Positions 45,669 to 54,238 of a DNA stretch of 64,000 nt are shown here, in pieces. The stretch comes from DATKHR01 sp036557365 (lineage in GTDB: Bacteria > Acidobacteriota > Vicinamibacteria > Vicinamibacterales > CAVVIG01): NCBI GenBank assembly GCA_036557365.1, contig DATBHR010000092.1, positions 357,065-421,064 on the forward strand. Reading direction: 5' to 3'. Within the stretch, counting starts at the first letter, position 1. Each line of letters begins with the position of its first letter. A program made the position numbers and the translations under genes. The notes beneath the pieces are model-generated. The model saw nothing but the letters and a program-made list of their open reading frames with translations. It was not told where the DNA came from and made no database searches.

Positions 45669-45708
45669 CCTCGCGCCCGCGTCCGCGCCCTATTTCCCAT
45701 CGGACCCA

Positions 45709-45743
45709 TCTTTCCCAACGTCCCATCTTTCCCAACCGTCCCA
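45709..45743 (+). repeat. Two tandem 17-18-mers (TCTTTCCCAACGTCCCA) between dnaB and alr
   Basis: TCTTTCCCAACGTCCCA (45709-45725) and TCTTTCCCAACCGTCCCA (45726-45743) are adjacent; a diverged third copy (TATTTCCCATCGGACCCA) ends at 45708. Pyrimidine-rich on the plus strand, with no inverted arm found. Confidence 0.65.
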
Positions 45744-45753
45744 CCCGACCGAC

Positions 45754-45759
45754 TATCAT
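45754..45759 (+). promoter_or_regulatory. -10-like TATCAT just before alr
   Basis: TATCAT ends 9 nt before the alr ATG at 45769. No -35 is clear, and the repeat array occupies the upstream side. This fits a very short or absent leader. Confidence 0.3.
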
Positions 45760-45768
45760 TCCTGCAGC

Positions 45769-46962
45769 ATGATTCGCCCGACCGTCGCGCGCGTCGACCT
45801 GCGAGCGCTCACGTCAAACTTTCGCACCCTCACCGAGCATCTCGACGCCGAGCCCGCGCGCGCCGGCCGGTTTCGTCCGCCGCGTCTGATCGCGGTCGTC
45901 AAGGCCAACGCGTACGGTCACGGTGCGGCGCAGGTCGCCCGCGCGCTCGAGGATGCGGGCGCGGATCTGCTCGCGTGCGCCGACATCGAGGAAGGCGCCG
46001 TGCTCCGCAACAGCGGCGTGCGTGCCGAGATTCTCGTATTCGGCGCGCTCAGCGTGAGCGATCTCGACGGGCTGTTCGATTGCCGCCTGACGCCGACGAT
46101 CTCGACGCCCGGTGCGGCGCGGGCAGTACAGGCGGCCGCGGCGAAACACCGCCAGCGCGTGCGGTACCACCTGAAAATCGACACCGGTATGAACCGCCTT
46201 GGTTTCAGGTTCGACAACCTGCGCCGTACGCTGCCGGAAGTGCTCGCGAGCGATCATCTCGAGCTCGACGCCATCTACACGCACTTCGCCACGGCGGACG
46301 ATCCGGAGTCGCCGCTGTTCAACGCACAGCGGGAGCGGTTCGAGCGCGCCCTGGTCGATATCCAGTCGCTTGCCACAGCGGCGGGAATCGTGATGCGGCC
46401 GGCGTCGTCCGATGCGGGGCTGTCGAGCGCATCGCTGCCGCAGCCGTACGTTCACGCCGCGAACAGCGCGGCGATGCTGCGCGATTCTCGCGTCTGGTGG
46501 GATCGCGTCCGTCCGGGCCTGCTCCTCTACGGATTGATTCCACCGCCGCTTGGTTCGACCGTCCAGATCAAGCCGGTGATGACGCTTGGCAGCCGCGTCG
46601 TGGCCGTAAAGGGAGTGAGGGCCGGCGAATCCGTCGGCTACGGCGCGCGATTCGTTGCGGACGATGCGCGCACCGTCGCGATCGTCCCGGCCGGCTACGC
46701 CGATGGACTGGACGTGCGTCTCGCTGGACGCGGCGCGGTTCTCATCCGCGGCCGCCGCGCGCCGATCGTCGGCTCGGTGTGCATGGACATGTTGATGGCC
46801 GACGTCACCGGCCTCGAAGTCTCACCCGGCGACGAAGTCGTCATCATCGGTCCGCAGGGTGACGATCTCATCGACGTGCGCGAGATGGCTGCACAGATCG
46901 GAACCATCCCCTACGAAATCCTCTGCCGGATCGGCAGTAGGATACAAAGACTGTATAGCTGA
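45769..46962 (+). CDS. alr: Alanine racemase
   Basis: A 397-residue PLP enzyme that makes D-alanine for peptidoglycan. PLP lysine K45 lies in VVKANAYGHG, the catalytic tyrosine Y291 in ESVGYGARF, and SVCMDMLMADVT is the dimer/active-site motif. The insertions around DAGLSSASLPQPYVH are slightly long. Transcribed with radA. Confidence 0.96.
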   Translation: MIRPTVARVDLRALTSNFRTLTEHLDAEPARAGRFRPPRLIAVVKANAYGHGAAQVARALEDAGADLLACADIEEGAVLRNSGVRAEILVFGALSVSDLDGLFDCRLTPTISTPGAARAVQAAAAKHRQRVRYHLKIDTGMNRLGFRFDNLRRTLPEVLASDHLELDAIYTHFATADDPESPLFNAQRERFERALVDIQSLATAAGIVMRPASSDAGLSSASLPQPYVHAANSAAMLRDSRVWWDRVRPGLLLYGLIPPPLGSTVQIKPVMTLGSRVVAVKGVRAGESVGYGARFVADDARTVAIVPAGYADGLDVRLAGRGAVLIRGRRAPIVGSVCMDMLMADVTGLEVSPGDEVVIIGPQGDDLIDVREMAAQIGTIPYEILCRIGSRIQRLYS

Positions 46963-46968
46963 TTGCGC

Positions 46969-47001
46969 AGTTGGTGAGTTGGTAACTTGACTCCCTAACT
47001 G
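46969..47001. repeat. Short inverted octamer pair (AGTTGGTN) between alr and radA
   Basis: AGTTGGTG and AGTTGGTA (46969-46984), then ACTTGACTCCCTAACTGC, whose end pairs with GCAGTTGG at 46967. Same word family as the arrays at 43.7, 56.9 and 58.6 kb. Confidence 0.65.
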
Positions 47002-47022
47002 CAGCATTCTCTGACCGTTTTC

Positions 47023-48396
47023 ATGCCTAAGCCTCCGAAAACCGTGTTCGTCTGCCAGGAGTGTGGCGCGCAGTCGCCGAAGTGGCTCGGGCGCTGCGGC
47101 GACTGCGGCGCGTGGAACGCGTTCGTCGAGGAACGTCAGCAGCCAGACGCGAACGGAGGACCGGCGAGCCATCGTTACGTGCTTGGAACCGCAGGATCCG
47201 CGCGGTTGTACGCGGACGTGGAACTCGAGCAGCATGCGCGGCTGACCACCGGCATCGACGAACTCGATCGCGTGCTCGGCGGCGGCATTGTTCCCGGCTC
47301 TCTCGTGTTGCTCGGCGGCGAGCCCGGAATCGGCAAGTCCACGCTGCTGCTCCAGGCGGCCGCGAATATCGCGCGGTCGATCGGTCCGGTGCTCTACAGC
47401 TCGGGCGAAGAGTCGGAACACCAGATCAAGTCACGCGGCGAGCGGCTTGCCGTTGGCCACGCGCCGCTGTATCTCCTCGCCGAAACCTGCCTCGAGCGCA
47501 TCCTCGAAGAGATCGCCCGCATCAAACCAGCGCTCGTCATCGTCGACTCGGTGCAGACGATCTTTTCGCTGAAGTTTCAGTCCGCGCCGGGAAGCATCGG
47601 GCAGGTCCGCGAAGCCGCGACGCAGCTGCTGTTCACCGCGAAAGGCCAGAACGTGCCGACGTTTCTCGTTGGACACGTTACGAAGGACGGCAGCCTCGCC
47701 GGGCCCAAGGCGCTCGAGCACGTTGTGGACACGGTTCTCTATTTCGAGGGCGAGCGTCATCATGCCCACCGCGTCGTGCGCGCGGTGAAGAATCGATTCG
47801 GCGCGGTCAGCGAGCTCGGCGTGTTCGAGATGACGTCGACCGGACTGCTCCCGGTGCCCAACCCGTCGAAGATGTTTCTTGCAGAGCGGCCGTCCAACGC
47901 GCCTGGCTCCGCGGTTCTCTGCGCCGTGGAGGGCTCGCGGCCGATCCTGATCGAAGTGCAGGCGCTCGTCAGCTCGAGCATGTACGGCAGCGCGAGGCGG
48001 ATGGCGAGCGGGATCGATCAGCAGCGCCTCTCGCTGCTGCTCGCCGTGCTCGAGAAGCGTGCCGGCCTGAACCTCGCCGGCGACGATGTCTTCGTCAACG
48101 TGGCGGGCGGCATGACGATCGACGAGCCTGCCTCGGACCTCGGTGTGGTGGCTGCGATCGCATCGTCAGTCAGGAACCGTGTGATCTCCCCGACGACGGC
48201 CATGTTCGGAGAGGTCGGCCTGGCGGGCGAAATACGCGGCATCGCGCAGGCGACGCTGCGCGTCCGCGAGGCGACGCAGATGGGATTTCGTCGCTGCATC
48301 ATGCCCGAGGCGAACCTTCCGCCGGCCGACGGCTCGGACTGCGAACTGATTGGCGTGACGTCCCTCGGCCAGGCGCTCGACGCGGCCCTCGAATAG
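47023..48396 (+). CDS. radA: DNA repair protein RadA (Sms)
   Basis: A 457-residue recombination helicase for branch migration. An N-terminal zinc finger (CQECGAQSPKWLGRCGDCG), Walker A GGEPGIGKST, the RadA-specific KNRFGAVSE motif and the C-terminal Lon-like domain (NVAGGMTIDEPASDLG) appear in order. The next gene is the PIN-TRAM protein, the same order as radA-(disA)-yacL-ispD-ispF-gltX in Firmicutes but without disA. Confidence 0.96.
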   Translation: MPKPPKTVFVCQECGAQSPKWLGRCGDCGAWNAFVEERQQPDANGGPASHRYVLGTAGSARLYADVELEQHARLTTGIDELDRVLGGGIVPGSLVLLGGEPGIGKSTLLLQAAANIARSIGPVLYSSGEESEHQIKSRGERLAVGHAPLYLLAETCLERILEEIARIKPALVIVDSVQTIFSLKFQSAPGSIGQVREAATQLLFTAKGQNVPTFLVGHVTKDGSLAGPKALEHVVDTVLYFEGERHHAHRVVRAVKNRFGAVSELGVFEMTSTGLLPVPNPSKMFLAERPSNAPGSAVLCAVEGSRPILIEVQALVSSSMYGSARRMASGIDQQRLSLLLAVLEKRAGLNLAGDDVFVNVAGGMTIDEPASDLGVVAAIASSVRNRVISPTTAMFGEVGLAGEIRGIAQATLRVREATQMGFRRCIMPEANLPPADGSDCELIGVTSLGQALDAALE

Positions 48397-48449
48397 CCGG
48401 CCACCTCCGTTCGACTCCTGATTCCCGAACCCCAGATTCCCGCCCAGTC

Positions 48450-48484
48450 ATTCCCAATTCCTAATCCCTAATTCCCAATTCCTA
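48450..48484 (+). repeat. Five tandem heptamers (ATTCCCA/ATTCCTA) after radA
   Basis: ATTCCCA, ATTCCTA, ATCCCTA, ATTCCCA, ATTCCTA run with no gap. Diverged copies (GATTCCCG, CAGATTCCC) extend back to 48419. No G-rich inverted partner is seen in the rest of the spacer. Confidence 0.75.
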
Positions 48485-48570
48485 GTGTGGTAGGCTGTGC
48501 TCAACCGCCCTTACATTTGTTTACATCTCGTCCGTAGGGCGCTCATGACGTCAGATCGCGGGGTTACCCG

Positions 48571-49677
48571 ATGGCCTGGTTCGCTTTAGCTCGCCTGTTG
48601 TTCGTCGCCGCCGTCGCATACGCGGCCGCAGTTCTTCATCCGCTTCCTGTCGCCCTCGCGGCCAACGTCGGCTTCGCGCTCGCCCTGGCCGGGCTGGTCG
48701 TGCTCTTCGAGAGCCGCCTCGGTGAAACTGCCGTAACGCGCGTCCTGGGCTCGCTCATCGGATGCGCCATCGGTCTGGGCATCGCCCGGACGATCGGCGC
48801 GGGTCTGTTCTGGGCGGACAGCGGCGATCGCAAGGTGGAGTTCCTCCACAGCTTCGTGCTGCTCGTGCTGCCGTATCTGGGGCTGGTCCTCGGGGCCAAG
48901 CATGGCGAATGGCTCGAGCCGGCACGCCTCGTCAGTCTTTTTCGCGCGGCCGGACCGCAGCGGCGCTACAAGATTCTCGACACCAGCGTCATCATCGACG
49001 GCCGCATCGCCGACGTCTGCGAGACCGGATTCGTTGACGGCACGCTGGTGATTCCCCAGTTCGTGCTCAAGGAACTGCAGCTCGTTGCCGATTCATCGGA
49101 TTCGCTGAAGCGGAACCGCGGCCGGCGAGGCCTCGACATCCTGCAGCGGATTCAGAAGATGTCCGGCGTCGAGGTGAGCATCTCCGACATGGATTTTCCC
49201 GACGTGCGTGAAGTCGATCTGAAGCTGATCGAGCTCGCCCGCGCGCTGCAGGGGAAGATCGTGACGAACGATTTCAATCTGAACAAGGTCGCGCAGCTTC
49301 GCGGCGTCGAAGTGCTGAACGTCAACGAGCTCGCCAATTCCCTGAAGCCCGTGGTCCTGCCAGGCGAGATCATGAAGGTCTTCATCCTGAAGGAAGGCAA
49401 GGAATACAACCAGGGCGTCGCGTACCTGGATGACGGCACGATGGTCGTCGTGGACAACGCGCGCAAGATGATCGGGAAGACCATCGACATTGTGGTCACG
49501 AGCGTGCTGCAGACGACCGCCGGCAAGATGATCTTCGGACGCCACATCGAAGCGGGCGTCGCGGCGCAGGCGGTGTCCGCGCCCGTGGCCGTGGAACGCG
49601 CGAGCGCCGATCGGCAGGAGCCGGCGCGCATTCGCGTGGCCGCTCCCGTGCAGCCTCCACAGCCGCAGCAAACGTAA
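48571..49677 (+). CDS. PIN-TRAM domain membrane protein (YacL-like)
   Basis: A 368-residue protein. Residues 1-110 hold three or four membrane helices. A PIN nuclease domain follows (KILDTSVIIDGRIADV with the first catalytic Asp, and VTNDFNLNKVAQLRGV with the last), then a TRAM RNA-binding domain (GKEYNQGVAYLDDGTMVVVDNARKM). This matches Bacillus YacL. It probably acts as a membrane-tethered RNase, but its targets are unknown. The Pro/Gln-rich tail is of low complexity. Confidence 0.92.
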   Translation: MAWFALARLLFVAAVAYAAAVLHPLPVALAANVGFALALAGLVVLFESRLGETAVTRVLGSLIGCAIGLGIARTIGAGLFWADSGDRKVEFLHSFVLLVLPYLGLVLGAKHGEWLEPARLVSLFRAAGPQRRYKILDTSVIIDGRIADVCETGFVDGTLVIPQFVLKELQLVADSSDSLKRNRGRRGLDILQRIQKMSGVEVSISDMDFPDVREVDLKLIELARALQGKIVTNDFNLNKVAQLRGVEVLNVNELANSLKPVVLPGEIMKVFILKEGKEYNQGVAYLDDGTMVVVDNARKMIGKTIDIVVTSVLQTTAGKMIFGRHIEAGVAAQAVSAPVAVERASADRQEPARIRVAAPVQPPQPQQT

Positions 49678-49726
49678 GCGAACCGCAGATGGCGGCGCGC
49701 GTCGATCGCTGGCGCGCACCGTCCAT

Positions 49727-49732
49727 TACAAT
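49727..49732 (+). promoter_or_regulatory. -10-like TACAAT just before plsC
   Basis: TACAAT ends 8 nt before the TTG start at 49741, so transcription would begin at or beside the start codon. No Shine-Dalgarno is visible. Confidence 0.3.
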
Positions 49733-49740
49733 GAGCGGCG

Positions 49741-50505
49741 TTGCGCATCCCTCCTTATCACTGGTGGCGGACGGTGTTCTTTCTCATCCCGGCCATCACT
49801 CTCTACACGATCGTCCTTGGCGCCGCGTCGATCGTCTCGAGCCTTTTCGATCGCCGCGGGTACTTCGCGCACCGATGCGCACGCGCCTGGTCGTGGCTGA
49901 TTCTCAAGACGACCGGCGTTCACGTGCGCGTCGAAGGGCTCGATCGCATCGAGCCGGGCCGCACGTACATCTTCGTGTCGAACCACCAGAGCATCTACGA
50001 CATCCCGGTGATCTTCGCGTCGATGCCGTATCAGCTGCGCATCATCGCAAAAGAGTCGCTGTCGAAATTCCCGGTGCTCGGATGGCATTTGCGGCGAGGC
50101 GGTCACCTGTTCGTCGATCGCAAGCATCCCGATCGCGCGGGCATTCTGGGTCGGTGGCGTGCGCTCGTTTCCGAAGGGCTGTCGCTCATCATCTTCGCGG
50201 AGGGCACTCGAAGCTGGGATGGCCACCCCGCGCGATTCAAGGCCGGCAGCATTCTGCTGGCGATCGAAGCCGCACTGCCTATCGTGCCGCTCGCGGTGAT
50301 CGGTACACGCCAGGTGATGCCCAAAGGCCGGCTTCGCACCGAGCCCGCGCACGTGGAGCTCGTCATCCACGATCCGATCGAGCCGCCGGCCATCGCGAAA
50401 CCGACGGCGCGCGATGCGAAGGCGCTCGCGGATCGTGTGTACGCGATCGTTGCCGAGGAAGTGGAACGGCGTCAGTTCGGCGGCGTGAACGTCAGCGCGT
50501 CATGA
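49741..50505 (+). CDS. plsC: 1-acyl-sn-glycerol-3-phosphate acyltransferase (PlsC/LPLAT)
   Basis: A 254-residue membrane acyltransferase that makes phosphatidic acid. The catalytic NHxxxxD motif is N81-H82...D87 (NHQSIYD) and FAEGTRS is the phosphate-binding motif; two N-terminal helices anchor it. The only start that keeps the first helix is TTG 49741. Its last 14 bp overlap the 3' end of the convergent permease gene. Confidence 0.92.
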   Translation: MRIPPYHWWRTVFFLIPAITLYTIVLGAASIVSSLFDRRGYFAHRCARAWSWLILKTTGVHVRVEGLDRIEPGRTYIFVSNHQSIYDIPVIFASMPYQLRIIAKESLSKFPVLGWHLRRGGHLFVDRKHPDRAGILGRWRALVSEGLSLIIFAEGTRSWDGHPARFKAGSILLAIEAALPIVPLAVIGTRQVMPKGRLRTEPAHVELVIHDPIEPPAIAKPTARDAKALADRVYAIVAEEVERRQFGGVNVSAS

Positions 50506-52873
50506 GATCGCCGCGCACCGCGCGCCAGGCAGGGATGGCCGTCGCCACGAACGCGAGCGCGACGAGGGCAGTCGTCGACCCGGCGAGCGCCGTGACGATC
50601 GATCCCGAAAATCCCTGAAACGTCGCGCCGATCACACGCAGCACCAAAACAGCAACGCCGATCCCGACGACGACGCTCACGACGATGAGACGCGCGGCGC
50701 GCGCGAGCTCGCCGGCCAGAAGGCTCATCGGATTTGCGCCGAACGTGAGCCTGATGCGGAGTTCGTGCGCGCGCTCCTGCACCGACTGGCTCACGACGGC
50801 GTAGATGCCGACGGATGAAAGCGCGAGGACCGTCAGGCCGAAGATTCCGAGAACCGTGACCGCGAGCAGCCGCGCGCCGAGCACATCCAGTCGCGACTGC
50901 GTCAGCATCGTCGGCGAATAGACCGGAATGTCCGCGTTCACGCCGCGTACCGCGTCCTCGACGGTCGCCAGGGCCGTCGTCGGATCGGTGGTGCGCAGGC
51001 CGACCACGACCGCGGCCGGCGGCTGCTGCGCGATCGGGACGTACACCGCCGAGCGGACGCTCGCCTCGTTGTCGTCGCTCCGCACGTCGGGAACGACGCC
51101 GACGACCGTAACCGGAAGGCCCGGGTCGCGGCCAAGAACGAGCGATCGACCGAGCGCAGCGCTTTCTGCCGACCACAGCCGGCGCGCCAGCCCGATGGTG
51201 ACGATGGCGACGCCTTGTTTTCCCGCGACGTCCGACGACTGGAACGCGCGTCCCTCGACGATCGGGATACGAAGCAGCGGGAAGAAGCGCGGGCTGACCG
51301 CCATCCGCGCCGCTTCGATCGTGTCCATTCGCTGCGCGCCGATCGATGTGCCGATGGACACGAGCGTTGTCGGCAACGCGCCCACAGGAAACGACGACGC
51401 CACCGCGGCGTCGCCGCGCGCGCCGCTTCGCAGCCGATCCAGGATGCGGTCGTAGGTTTCGGCTTCTCGATGTGCGGCAATGTCTGATGGCGGCAGTGCG
51501 AGGCGTGCCGTCCAGATTCCATCGGATCGATAGCCTGGATCACGTCTGACCGTCGCACGCAAATTAGCCGCTGCGGCTGCGGCGATCCCGAGAACGATAA
51601 CGGCCAGCGTGAGCTGCGCGAGCACGAAGCCGTCGCGCCAGCGATGACTCCGTCGCGATCCTGTCCGCGCATCACTGTGCTTCAGCAAGGCGGCCGGATC
51701 GACGACCGCGGCGCGGATCGCCGGCAGCCCGCCAATCAACAGCCCGAATGCGAGTGCGACGGCCGTCGATAGCGCGACAATGCGCCAGTCGAGCTCGACG
51801 CGTGCTTCCGCCGGAACGTAACCGAACGGAATCAGTGCGACGACGTGGGGCAGCAGGAAGGATGCGAGCGCCGCGCCGGCGATGCCACCTGCAGCGCCGA
51901 CGAGCGCACTTTCCACGAGCAGCTGACTCGCAATCTGCATCGTCGAGCCGCCGATGGCGCGTCGCACCGCCAGCTCGCCTTCGCGCGCCATCGCTTTCGC
52001 GAGCGTCGCGTTCGCGAGGTTGGCGATCGCGACGATCAGGACCAGCGCGACAGCCGCGAGCAAGAGGTACAGCGTCGGTTTGAGATCACGCAGGACGTTG
52101 TCGACGAGCGTGTCCGTGCTGATGGTGAAGCCCGCGTACTCGTCGACTTCCGGATGGGCGGCGGCCATCTGCGACGTCAGCACGCGCAATCCGGCGCGTG
52201 CCTGCTTCAGCGTGACGCCGGGTTGAAGCTGTGCCTGCGCGTAGTAGCGCCGGTCGGTCCGCGTGTCTGCCGCATCGAGGCGCAGAGGCAGCCACAGATC
52301 GCGGTCCCAGAAGACGAATGACGAGGGCATCACGCCGATGATGGTGAACACGTCGTCGCCGATGCGCAGGGTTTTGCCGACAGCGTGCGCGTCGGCGCCG
52401 AGCCGCGTTTCCCAGAATCGATAGCTCGCGAGCACGACAGGCGCTGCTCTAGGTTCGGCATCGCTGTCCGCGAGCGCTCGTCCGGCAAAGGCCGGAACGC
52501 CGAGCATCGCGAAGGCGTTCGGCGTGATCACGGCCGCGCGCACGCGTTCGGGATGGCCGGCGTACGTCAGGTTGACGTTCCGCGCGTCGCCGGCAATCAC
52601 ATGCTCGAAGAGTCCATGGGCCGCACGCAGGTCCTCGATTTCAGGCGTCGACCACAGCGAAAAGCCGGTCCGGCCTTGAGACGGGTAGTTGCCGCCGAGC
52701 GTGACAATCCGGTCGTACCCGCGGTACGGCCACGGTTCGATGAGCGTGCCGCGAACGATCGCGAAGAGCATCGTGCTCAGCGCGATCCCGAGCGCCAGGA
52801 TGGCCGTCGTCGCGATCGCAAATGTCGGGTTGCGTCGCAGGAATCTCGTCGCCAGCCGAATCTCGTGCAGCAT
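50492..52873 (-). CDS. ADOP-type ABC transporter permease (MacB/FtsX duplicated)
   Basis: A 793-residue membrane protein with two MacB-periplasmic-core plus FtsX units: eight membrane helices and two periplasmic domains. LGIALSTMLFAIVRGTLIEPWPY opens the first half and ELAVRRAIGGSTMQIASQLLVESALVG marks its FtsX helix 2-3 loop; the second half repeats with LTLAVIVLGIAAAA and ELRIRLTFGANPMSLL. This long single-chain form is the acidobacterial duplicated orphan permease (ADOP). No ATPase gene is adjacent. Substrates of ADOPs are unknown. It is divergent from ispDF and 3'-overlaps plsC. Confidence 0.9.
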   Translation of the reverse strand: MLHEIRLATRFLRRNPTFAIATTAILALGIALSTMLFAIVRGTLIEPWPYRGYDRIVTLGGNYPSQGRTGFSLWSTPEIEDLRAAHGLFEHVIAGDARNVNLTYAGHPERVRAAVITPNAFAMLGVPAFAGRALADSDAEPRAAPVVLASYRFWETRLGADAHAVGKTLRIGDDVFTIIGVMPSSFVFWDRDLWLPLRLDAADTRTDRRYYAQAQLQPGVTLKQARAGLRVLTSQMAAAHPEVDEYAGFTISTDTLVDNVLRDLKPTLYLLLAAVALVLIVAIANLANATLAKAMAREGELAVRRAIGGSTMQIASQLLVESALVGAAGGIAGAALASFLLPHVVALIPFGYVPAEARVELDWRIVALSTAVALAFGLLIGGLPAIRAAVVDPAALLKHSDARTGSRRSHRWRDGFVLAQLTLAVIVLGIAAAAAANLRATVRRDPGYRSDGIWTARLALPPSDIAAHREAETYDRILDRLRSGARGDAAVASSFPVGALPTTLVSIGTSIGAQRMDTIEAARMAVSPRFFPLLRIPIVEGRAFQSSDVAGKQGVAIVTIGLARRLWSAESAALGRSLVLGRDPGLPVTVVGVVPDVRSDDNEASVRSAVYVPIAQQPPAAVVVGLRTTDPTTALATVEDAVRGVNADIPVYSPTMLTQSRLDVLGARLLAVTVLGIFGLTVLALSSVGIYAVVSQSVQERAHELRIRLTFGANPMSLLAGELARAARLIVVSVVVGIGVAVLVLRVIGATFQGFSGSIVTALAGSTTALVALAFVATAIPAWRAVRGDLMTR

Positions 52874-53009
52874 TGTCGGTGCGTCGGGTTTCGCAAACGA
52901 AATGCCGAGCGCTGCGGCGGATTCTACGCTGCCTTTTGCGAGGCGGGACGTCGCCGGTCGACCGGATGCGGACGAGCGCGTCCCGGAAACGAACGGCTCG
53001 ACCGAACGC

Positions 53010-53015
53010 TATAAT
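53010..53015 (+). promoter_or_regulatory. Perfect TATAAT -10 box before ispDF
   Basis: TATAAT overlaps an in-frame ATG (53014) and ends 13 nt before the second ATG (53029). If it is used, the first ATG cannot be the start, so it decides the start in favour of 53029 and implies a leader of only a few nt. Confidence 0.45.
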
Positions 53016-53028
53016 GAGGGTTTCGCAC

Positions 53029-54234
53029 ATGCAGGTGACAGCAGTCATAGCGGCCGGAGGCCGCGGCGTCCGGTTCGGCGGCGGAACGCTCAAACAGCTC
53101 CAAGGCATCGAAGGCCGGTCGATCCTGCAGCGGAGCGTAGATGCCTTCGTCACGCATCCCGGGATTGGCGAAGTCATCGTGGCCGTGCCCGCCGAGCTCG
53201 TATCCGATCCGCCGGCTGGACTTTCGATCGCCGATTCGAGGGTGCGCCTGGTTGCCGGAGGCGCGCGACGCCAGGACTCCGTCGCGAACGCTGTTCGCGC
53301 CGCGGCAGAAGCGAGCGACATCATCATCGTTCACGACGCCGCGCGCCCGTTCGTCTCCGCCGACCTCATCACGCGCACGATCGAGGCCGCGGCGAAACAC
53401 GGCGCCGCGCTCGCCGCGACGCGGTCGCGCGACACGGTGAAGCGCGTCGAGCGCGCCGGTGGCGACGCTGACTTCCAGGTGGCAGAGACCATTCCGCGCG
53501 ACACGATCTATCTGGCGCAGACGCCGCAGGCCTTTCGGCGCGAGGTGTTGATGCAGGCGCTGACCGCAGCGCACGGTGCCGAGGCGACTGACGAGGCTGC
53601 GCTCGTCGAGCGCGCCGGCCATCCAGTTCACATCGTCGAAGGCGACGCGTTCAACATCAAGATCACGACGCGCGAGGATCTCGATCAGGCCAAGGCCATC
53701 GCTGCAACTCAATCCGCAATCCGCAATCCGCAATCCGCAATGACGCGTCCTGCCCGCACCGGCCGCGCCGGAACCGGCTACGACCTGCACAGGCTCGTCG
53801 AAGGCCGGCCGCTCGTCATCGGCGGCGTCACGATTCCCGCCGGGCGCGGCGCGATGGGGCATTCGGATGCGGACGTCGTGTGTCACGCCATCACGGACGC
53901 GATTCTGGGCGCGGCGTGCCTCGGCGACATCGGGCGTCATTTTCCGGACGACGACCCGCGATGGAAGCATGCGTCCAGCCTCGACATGCTGGCGCGCGTG
54001 GTGACGCTGATCGCAGACGAGGGCTATGAGGTCGGAAACGTGGACGTGACCGTCATTCTGCAGACGCCGAAGATCAAGCCGCACATCGACGCGATGCGAA
54101 CCGCGCTCGCACAGGTGATCGGCATCGACCCGTCGCGCGTCAGCGTGAAGGGGAAGACGAACGAGGGCGTCGACGCCGTCGGCCGCGGCGAGGCGATTGC
54201 GGCACACGCGATCGCTCTCATACGCAGCAAATAA
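53029..54234 (+). CDS. ispDF: IspDF fusion: MEP cytidylyltransferase + MECDP synthase
   Basis: A 401-residue bifunctional MEP-pathway protein in one frame. IspD (about residues 1-235) has AVIAAGGRGVRFGGG and VHDAARPFV; IspF (from M238, ATG 53740) has GYDLHRLVEG and MGHSDADVV with the zinc ligands. The domains are joined by four exact AATCCGC heptamers (53711-53738), read as QSAIRNPQSA. The IspF part alone has its own ATG directly after the array and could also be made separately. Fused IspDF enzymes exist in epsilon- and alphaproteobacteria, but with other linkers. Confidence 0.93.
   Translation: MQVTAVIAAGGRGVRFGGGTLKQLQGIEGRSILQRSVDAFVTHPGIGEVIVAVPAELVSDPPAGLSIADSRVRLVAGGARRQDSVANAVRAAAEASDIIIVHDAARPFVSADLITRTIEAAAKHGAALAATRSRDTVKRVERAGGDADFQVAETIPRDTIYLAQTPQAFRREVLMQALTAAHGAEATDEAALVERAGHPVHIVEGDAFNIKITTREDLDQAKAIAATQSAIRNPQSAMTRPARTGRAGTGYDLHRLVEGRPLVIGGVTIPAGRGAMGHSDADVVCHAITDAILGAACLGDIGRHFPDDDPRWKHASSLDMLARVVTLIADEGYEVGNVDVTVILQTPKIKPHIDAMRTALAQVIGIDPSRVSVKGKTNEGVDAVGRGEAIAAHAIALIRSK
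53711..53738 (+). repeat. Four exact AATCCGC heptamers inside ispDF linker
   Basis: AATCCGC x4, then AATG, where ATG 53740 begins the IspF domain. The same word forms the right arm of hairpin arrays at 42.9, 57.1 and 60.3 kb. Here 28 bp plus flanks keep the ispD frame open into ispF. Confidence 0.9.
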
Positions 54235-54238
54235 GATC

